From Pseudomonadota bacterium (lineage in GTDB: Bacteria; Myxococcota; UBA9042; PHBI01), in assembly GCA_005788935.1 (NCBI GenBank), contig SYAK01000202.1, positions 1 to 8,248 of the forward strand: DNA of 8,248 nucleotides, written 5' to 3'. The number at the start of each line of letters is the position of its first letter. The stretch's first letter is position 1. The translations under genes were made by a program, and so were the position numbers. The notes under the pieces are model-generated. The model was not told the origin of the DNA, did no database searches, and saw only the letters and a program-made list of their open reading frames with translations. Shown one piece after another: positions 7,262 to 8,248 of this stretch.

Positions 7262-7266
7262 AAGGA
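7262..7266 (+). promoter_or_regulatory. Ribosome binding site of the thiolase gene
   Basis: AAGGA lies 7 nt before ATG 7274. Nearby ATGs at 7266 and 7278 are in another frame and do not lead into the thiolase. Confidence 0.65.
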
Positions 7267-7273
7267 TGACGCG

Positions 7274-8248
7274 ATGAATGACGCCTGGATCTTCGACGCT
7301 GTCCGAACGCCGCGGGGGCGCGGCAAGGCGAACGGAAGCCTGCACACGACGCGGCCGGTCGACCTGCTCGTGACGACGCTGACCGCGCTGGCCGAACGCA
7401 ATCGTTTGAACAGCAAGGACATCGATGACGTCGTCATGGGCTGCGTGACGCAGACAGGCGAACAGGGTGCGTGCATCGCCCGGACGGCCGCGCTGCTCGC
7501 GGGCTTCGACCTCGACGTGCCAGGCGTCACGCTGAACCGCTTCTGCGGCTCGGGGCTCGAGGCGGTCAACCACGCGGCCTGCATGGTGGCGTCGGGCTTC
7601 TTCGACCTCGTCGTGGCCGGCGGCGTCGAGTCGATGTCACGCGTCGAGATGGGGGCGGACGGCGGGGCGCTGCTCGACCCGGCGACGATTCTGGCGCTGC
7701 ACACGGTGCCCCAGGGCATCTCGGCCGACCTCATCGCGACGCTCCGCGGCTTTTCGCGGGCGGACGTCGACGCGTACGCGGTCCAGTCGCAGCAGCGGGC
7801 TGGCGTCGCATGGGAGCAGGGTCGCTTCGCGCGCTCGGTCGTGCCGGTCCGGGACATGAACGGGCGCGTGCTGCTCGACCGGGACGAGCTGCTGCGCCCC
7901 GACACGACGCTCGAGGCGCTCGCGAAACTGAAGCCGTCGTTCGAGGCCATGGGGACGACCTTCGCCCTCGATGAGCTGACACGCCGCGAATACCCGCAGG
8001 TCGAGCGCATCCGCCACGTCCACCACGCGGGCAACGCCTCGGGCATCGTGGACGGCGCGGCCGCGGTCCTCGTCGGCAACCGGGCCGCGGGCGAGCGAAA
8101 CGGGCTCAGGCCGCGGGCGCGGATCCGGTCGATGGCGCTGACGGGCAGCGATCCGGTCATCATGCTGACCGGCCCGATCCCCGCGACCGAGCGCGCCCTC
8201 GCGAAGGCTGGCATGCAGGTCTCCGACATCGACCACTTCGAGGTCAAC
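7274..8248 (+). CDS. fadA: FadA-type acetyl-CoA/3-ketoacyl-CoA thiolase (partial, C-terminus outside window)
   Basis: Thiolases cleave 3-ketoacyl-CoA with CoA to acetyl-CoA and a shortened acyl-CoA, the last step of beta-oxidation, in the cytoplasm. From ATG 7274, 325 codons are seen. Residues 5-16 ([12 protein letters not shown]) are the usual N-terminal strand. C91 in [11 protein letters not shown] is the nucleophilic cysteine, GGVESMSR (116-123) follows, and [14 protein letters not shown] (250-263) is the conserved substrate-side loop. The sequence [18 protein letters not shown], and later RPDTT with LAKLKPSFE, closely match what I remember of mycobacterial FadA (Rv0859), the beta subunit of a trifunctional beta-oxidation complex. 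The visible part ends at HFEVN; the Asn begins the expected NEAF motif. The catalytic His and second Cys, in the last 80 or so residues, lie beyond the edge. A fadB-type gene is expected next. The gene starts 33 bp after the protease stop without a visible terminator, so read-through is likely. Confidence 0.93.
   Translation, partial: MNDAWIFDAVRTPRGRGKANGSLHTTRPVDLLVTTLTALAERNRLNSKDIDDVVMGCVTQTGEQGACIARTAALLAGFDLDVPGVTLNRFCGSGLEAVNHAACMVASGFFDLVVAGGVESMSRVEMGADGGALLDPATILALHTVPQGISADLIATLRGFSRADVDAYAVQSQQRAGVAWEQGRFARSVVPVRDMNGRVLLDRDELLRPDTTLEALAKLKPSFEAMGTTFALDELTRREYPQVERIRHVHHAGNASGIVDGAAAVLVGNRAAGERNGLRPRARIRSMALTGSDPVIMLTGPIPATERALAKAGMQVSDIDHFEVN

Noticed and set aside
6302..7573. 423-codon minus-strand open frame
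   Set aside because: It spans the protease 3' end and the thiolase 5' end on the opposite strand and crosses both genes' boundaries; no domain is visible.
7177..8247. 356-codon minus-strand open frame
   Set aside because: It is the Ser/Arg-rich reverse shadow of a clearly recognised thiolase.

Overview
The window is very GC-rich DNA from a Gram-negative bacterium. Its style is that of the Myxococcota/Bradymonadota group (the old 'deltaproteobacteria'). The reasons are a lipoprotein with a long Asp/Ala/Pro/Val linker behind its lipobox, a giant secreted metzincin-type lipoprotein, strong C/G bias at third codon positions and a GTG start. The assignment is an inference from style; no rRNA or other marker is present.

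Layout. Positions 1035 to 1 (minus strand, running off the left edge) encode a surface lipoprotein: lipobox, acidic linker of about 90 residues, a beta-rich domain, a four-cysteine cluster and a second similar beta-rich domain. Positions 1036-1347 form a 312-bp divergent intergenic region with a plausible sigma-70-like promoter in each direction, a perfect 15-bp dyad and a 10-bp-period direct repeat. Plus-strand genes follow: a signal-peptide-bearing predicted outer-membrane beta-barrel protein (1348-2400, GTG start); a 1596-residue lipoprotein metalloprotease (2450-7240) with HEMGHSVGMRHN and an SVMEYP Met-turn, resembling the DUF5117/DUF4953 'zinc-dependent metalloprotease' families; and the first 325 codons of a FadA-type thiolase (7274 onward, cut by the right edge).

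How they may work together. Barrel and protease genes are 49 bp apart on one strand with no visible terminator, so they probably share the promoter near 1265-1294. They would put a barrel in the outer membrane and a very large zinc protease tethered to it. The divergent lipoprotein may belong to the same envelope programme. The thiolase is a fatty-acid beta-oxidation enzyme that starts only 33 bp after the protease stop; it may be co-transcribed but has no obvious functional link, and probably begins a fadA-fadB unit continuing outside the window.

The most unusual point is a second, well-formed zinc-protease signature in the protease (HEMMH at residues 1117-1121, followed by E1148-x3-D1152), 275 residues after the canonical metzincin site. 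The pairing of this enzyme with a dedicated barrel is the best candidate for an undescribed system here. No RNA genes, insertion sequences, CRISPR arrays or clear intrinsic terminators were found.
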